A stretch of DNA of 64,000 nucleotides from Colias croceus (lineage: Eukaryota; Arthropoda; Insecta; Lepidoptera; Pieridae): assembly GCF_905220415.1 (NCBI RefSeq), contig NC_059538.1, positions 7,006,001 to 7,070,000 of the forward strand, read 5' to 3'. Shown piece after piece: positions 60,601 through 64,000 of the stretch. The notes below the pieces were generated by a model that saw only the letters and a program-made list of their open reading frames with translations, was not told where the DNA came from and searched no databases. The translations under genes were made by a program, and so were the position numbers. The first letter of the stretch is position 1, and every line of letters begins with the position of its first letter.

Positions 60601-63436
60601 CGACACAAGCTATTATTAAATTCAGACGGGAATTTTATTATAAATCATCTAAAATATTATTGAAGAAAAATAAAACATGTACCTACAACACTAAACCAAT
60701 TGTTTAGTTGAATAACATTGGTTGCGTCAGCGCAGCGCCCGTGCACGTGCATATCTCACGCAGCAGCTTGATACCGCATCAATATATAAAATGTATCTCT
60801 TACGATATTTCCCTACCGTCACTAGTCTCCATGTCCTTCTGCAGGCGCTGCGTGCGCGCGCAGCACTGCGTGAGGAACGCCTCGTGCTGGTGCGCGGGCG
60901 GCAGCGCGGCGCCCGTGCACGTGCACGTCTCGCGCAGCAGCTCGATGCCGCGCGCCGATATGTCGTCCTCGCACTCCGTTATAACCTGAATTCATTGGTA
61001 TATTTATATTTTATACAGAAGAAATGAATAAAAAAATATAAATTATGACCATCCCGTAAATACACGTGTTCTTAGGGCTTCATTTCAAATCATGCTTCTT
61101 ATAATTCTGTTTCTTTTTACAAGATTTTTATGACGAGATAGAGTGCCTTATAAGCCCCGCAAGTTGATATTGCGATGGAACCTTGTCACAATAACAGCCG
61201 CGCGCGTGACGTCGTCAAGTAAAGATAGCAAAAAAAAAAATTAATAAAAAGTAAATAATATGTTTATTCTAAGAAATTTCGGCACCATAAAAAACTAGTT
61301 TTGTATGCTGCTTATAAAAAAACAATGATTAAACCCTTAAGTATGTAACTAATAATTATATTGTTGATGTGTAAATATGAAAATATTTTTTAATTAATGT
61401 TATGTAATTATAAATTACTAGCTTATCGACCACGACTTCACCCGCTTCGTCTCAAACCTAATAAATTATACACTAAAACCTTCCTATTGAATCACTCTAT
61501 GTATTAAAAAAAACGACAACAATATAACTCAACAATAAAACAGGATAATTAGCGCGGGCTGAATTTGCGAACGGTACTGACGGGTCGACGTCGACTACGT
61601 CACCAAGATGGCCGCCAATCGCAATATCAACTTGCGGGGCTTATACACCATCTTAATTCTTATTATGTTATAACCTAAAGCCAATTTTATATCAAATATA
61701 TATAACAAAAATTTAAGAAAAACAAAACAACCCACTTGTTAGAATTGAAGTAAGACTTACCCTCCATAAATAATCTAATCCTATGAGATCAGGGTCGTTA
61801 AGAAGAAAGCCACGCCTCTTAACTTTAAGTTTTCCTTCTTTCGAGTTAACTGCCTTGAAAAACCTGAAAACAGATTTTAAAAATATTATCTCCTGTTGTT
61901 TTACAGCAAATATATTTATAAAGATTGCCACATTCTGTTGTATTACCTTTCAAAACATTTGATTCCTGAATGAGTTAGTAGGTTTGGAGGTAAGGTCATA
62001 ATGTTACGTCGAAAAAAATGCAAATTAATATTTGGATCCAAATCTGGTTCTTCACCCATTAATTTACTGAACCATCGAAAGCACGCTTCACGATCTCCAA
62101 TATGAGCTGGTTTTTCTGCCAGACATACCCATATTTGTTTGGCCTAAAAACCGAATTATTAATTTCAATACATTAAAATTAAATATTAGATTTATAAACC
62201 ATTAAAAGGTATAACATTACCTGTTCAGCACAAAGCCACAACTGGCCATCTTTCAACAAAAACCGTAAAAAACTTAGTCGCTCGTGTACTTGTGCCGCGT
62301 GGGGATATCTGCCATCAGGTAACCAATTTTCCCAGTCAATTTCACTCTCTTCTGAAAAAAACGCCGAATAAATAACCCCTCCATTGTTTTCTAACTAAAT
62401 TAGACTGGCAAATTTATTTTTGATCATACTCACCCGTTAATTTCGCCCGCACCGTGTCCATGTAATGCGTCAACGAGTCGGTAACCAATATGACAAGGGA
62501 GTGTTGTGTTTGCAGCCTGTCTATGAGCTCTTGTCGCGTGACGTGCGGCCGTACTCCAGCGCCGCCGCCCGACTCGTACAGACAACATATCTCACGCATC
62601 ATCTTTAGCGCCGGTAATACCCATGTCTCGTTGCTCTTCAACTCTTCTACACATCTGGTAAACGATTATTAAATTATACTTAAATGAATAACAATACATT
62701 TTTTTTCAAAGAAAGATATATTTTGAGGGTGTAAAAAGAAACAATTTAAATCAATTCTATTTCGCACTTACTTGTCTAGCCAAATTGTTTTCTGCGCATC
62801 ACGGTCTTGACTACAACTATAATCGAGTATTTTAATGAAATTCGCAAGTGTTAAATCCATTATTTCTGTGCATACTTCGTCAGAATGCGCCAAATTCCAA
62901 AACAGAACTAATACCTATAAAAAAATAAATACGATTAATTTTTATTTCCCAATAATTTTGTCTAATTCAGTATCTAAAAACATAACATACTTTATTCGCC
63001 ATTACGCCATCTTTGTCATCTTCAGCCAGCCTCCTTATTACTTCTATTAACTTGTCGCTTTGCTTCTTACTGGACGTTGACCAACTAGCCTATAAGATTT
63101 GAATATGAATATAAAATCCTAATTTTTTTATTCATATTATGTCACTGTACAGACTTAACGATTTTTGAGTTCAATTACCTTAAAACAGTCAAAGAGATGA
63201 TCTAATTGATCTGGTGTGAAATCCCAAGCGAGTTTCGCTAATAAATCATGTACATTTTTTACGATTGCCTCGTGCTTCCCATGTTGAGCCTTCCATATCG
63301 CGTCCAAGTCTTCTCGCGTTAAAGAGTTCTCTTTTATCATAAATCTTAGCATTTTTTCTAATCTTTCTACATACTGCGGTTGATGAAGTGAATCGCGTAA
63401 AACAATATCCACCACACCGTTTTCTCTAATCCAAGT
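48660..63436 (-). CDS. faf: Ubiquitin hydrolase USP9X / fat facets, C-terminal 2077 residues
   Basis: Large USP-family deubiquitinase that protects substrates from degradation (in flies, the endocytic epsin Lqf). Exons in order: 63436-63179, 63089-62991, 62914-62772, 62654-62434, 62351-62221, 62143-61947, 61863-61761, 60985-60817, 60518-60272, 60186-60036, 59900-59781, 59186-59055, 58920-58822, 58739-58591, 58505-58392, 58307-58199, 58119-57966, 57849-57719, 57171-56950, 56638-56477, 56292-56064, 55805-55638, 55484-55411, 55328-55216, 55140-54967, 54823-54682, 54587-54434, 54349-54193, 53770-53653, 53038-52905, 52745-52586, 52499-52390, 52223-52140, 52055-51955, 51812-51622, 51379-51284, 51148-50979, 50147-49916, 49554-49351, 49164-49052 and 48858-48660. 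These 6234 nt are in frame throughout. The catalytic domain has the Cys box GLKNAGATCYMNSVLQQLY (Cys codon 55710-55708), EQQDAVEFF, two CxxC pairs (KGCPHRYC, YYCDKC), the His box SGGHYYSYV (His codon 54218-54216) and WVKLDDGDV. The tail is acidic and Pro-rich. About 500-700 N-terminal residues lie beyond the right edge. Confidence 0.95.
53181..53562. mobile_element. MITE with CAGGATGTCCCA termini
   Basis: It is flanked by TA (53179-53180 and 53563-53564). The inverted ends are CAGGATGTCCCA and TGGGACACTCTG, and further inside are GCGCGAAGG/CATTGAGCTTAG and matching TTTTGCATAC/TATGCAAAA blocks. It is 382 bp and non-coding, in an intron of the USP9X-like gene. Confidence 0.65.
59248..59640 (-). 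mobile_element. Helitron-like element with internal 27-bp tandem repeat
   Basis: On the minus strand it ends with the hairpin CGAGCGAAGCCGCGGGCGG and then CTAG. Inside, a 27-bp unit containing GCGTAACGCAAAAATGTCAC is repeated about three times (59410-59490). The sequence near 59280-59330 is shared with 61441-61505. The far limit is approximate. It lies in a USP9X-like intron. Confidence 0.6.
61149..61645. mobile_element. MITE with 28-bp perfect inverted ends, carrying a Helitron-like fragment
   Basis: The ends at 61149-61176 and 61618-61645 are exact inverted copies, starting TATAAGCCCCGCAAGTTGAT. A TA or TATA target duplication is likely. In its middle (61421-61505) is a truncated minus-strand Helitron-like 3' end beginning CTAGCTTATCGACCACGACT. 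It is in the USP9X-like intron between exons 61761-61863 and 60817-60985. Confidence 0.65.
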
Positions 63437-64000
63437 CTAAAAAAAGATTTTTTTAGATATAAGTTTCCAATATTCATAAAGTTTTTATTTGACATATAAA
63501 TTTAAAGATAACACAGCTCAACAAAAAAACAATTTTTTTTTGTTGCCCTGGATATTTCTACAGATTTATATATTTCAAGTACCCAGTTTGCGAATGTAAT
63601 CATTAAAATTATTTAACTGGCTCTAGTTTTTTTTTAATTTGGATTTTCATATATAAAAATTTCTTACGGCCCTTCAGAGTACGGGTTACTAACAAGTGTT
63701 TATTTTTAGGTGAATTACGTTTTCTGCACATTTATTCGCTCAGACAGAACCCTATTCTATAAAACTGACTGTAGAATATCAGAATAATAAATGGTTTCTG
63801 TAAAAAAACATTTTTATGAACAACAATGTTCGGTTTGTATCGAGTTAAAGAAACCCAGTAGCACTTGGTCAGCAAAGTGGATAGGTATACGAAATTCCCT
63901 TGATGTTTTTATTAATAGAATTAGACAAAGCAAATTCATTAGGAATAATTAATAAATATGAAAATTTAGGCCTTTGAGGGAATCTAGAAGTATAAGAAGA
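63437..64000. other. Intron of the USP9X-like gene at the window edge
   Basis: This is AT-rich sequence upstream (in transcript sense) of the first visible USP9X-like exon, with an acceptor TTTTTTTAG at about 63437-63445. No coding exon or recognisable repeat was seen in it. Confidence 0.6.

Overview
This is a piece of an insect nuclear chromosome, most likely from a moth or butterfly. The genes have short exons with GT-AG introns in AT-rich DNA. The repeats are of kinds typical of Lepidoptera: short Helitron-like elements ending in a GC hairpin plus CTAG, a tRNA-derived SINE with an ATC-type tail, LINE 3' ends, and many TA-flanked MITEs.

Layout. At the left edge is the first coding exon of MED14 (minus, 140-276), divergent from a complete glutamate-cysteine ligase catalytic subunit gene (GCLC, plus, 11 exons, 1272-10774, 624 aa). 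Convergent with GCLC is a complete CTNNBL1 gene (minus, 12 exons, 11958-15713, 553 aa). Next is an intact seven-exon THAP-domain P-element-type transposase (plus, 16680-21780, 900 aa, THAP9-like). A gene resembling the meiotic telomere protein TERB1 follows (plus, 25292-41150, seven recognised exons, at least one apparently missing). Its introns hold a dense set of nested transposons. Convergent with it, with stop codons only 109 bp apart, is a complete FMN-dependent 2-hydroxyacid oxidase (minus, 9 exons, 41260-44403, 367 aa). The right quarter is the C-terminal 2077 residues (41 exons) of a USP9X/fat facets deubiquitinase (minus, 48660-63436), whose N-terminus lies beyond the window.

Mobile elements. 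The main structure is a three-level nest in a TERB1-like intron. A gypsy-type errantivirus (25808-35544, two apparently identical 375-bp LTRs, 4-bp target duplication) has its pol gene split by a 2985-bp TA-flanked DNA transposon (28801-31785). That transposon in turn carries a 749-bp TTA-flanked Harbinger-like MITE (29479-30227). A second nest (36814-39010) is a decayed Tc1-like element with long terminal inverted repeats, interrupted by a Helitron-like sequence and by a TTAA-flanked piggyBac-like element. Two copies of a 1.23-kb TA-flanked element lie in opposite orientation on either side of GCLC exons 3 and 4.

The host genes are unrelated housekeeping or regulatory genes and do not form an operon or pathway. 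Exon coordinates were derived by hand from splice consensus, reading-frame continuity and recalled family resemblance. No alignment or expression evidence was available.
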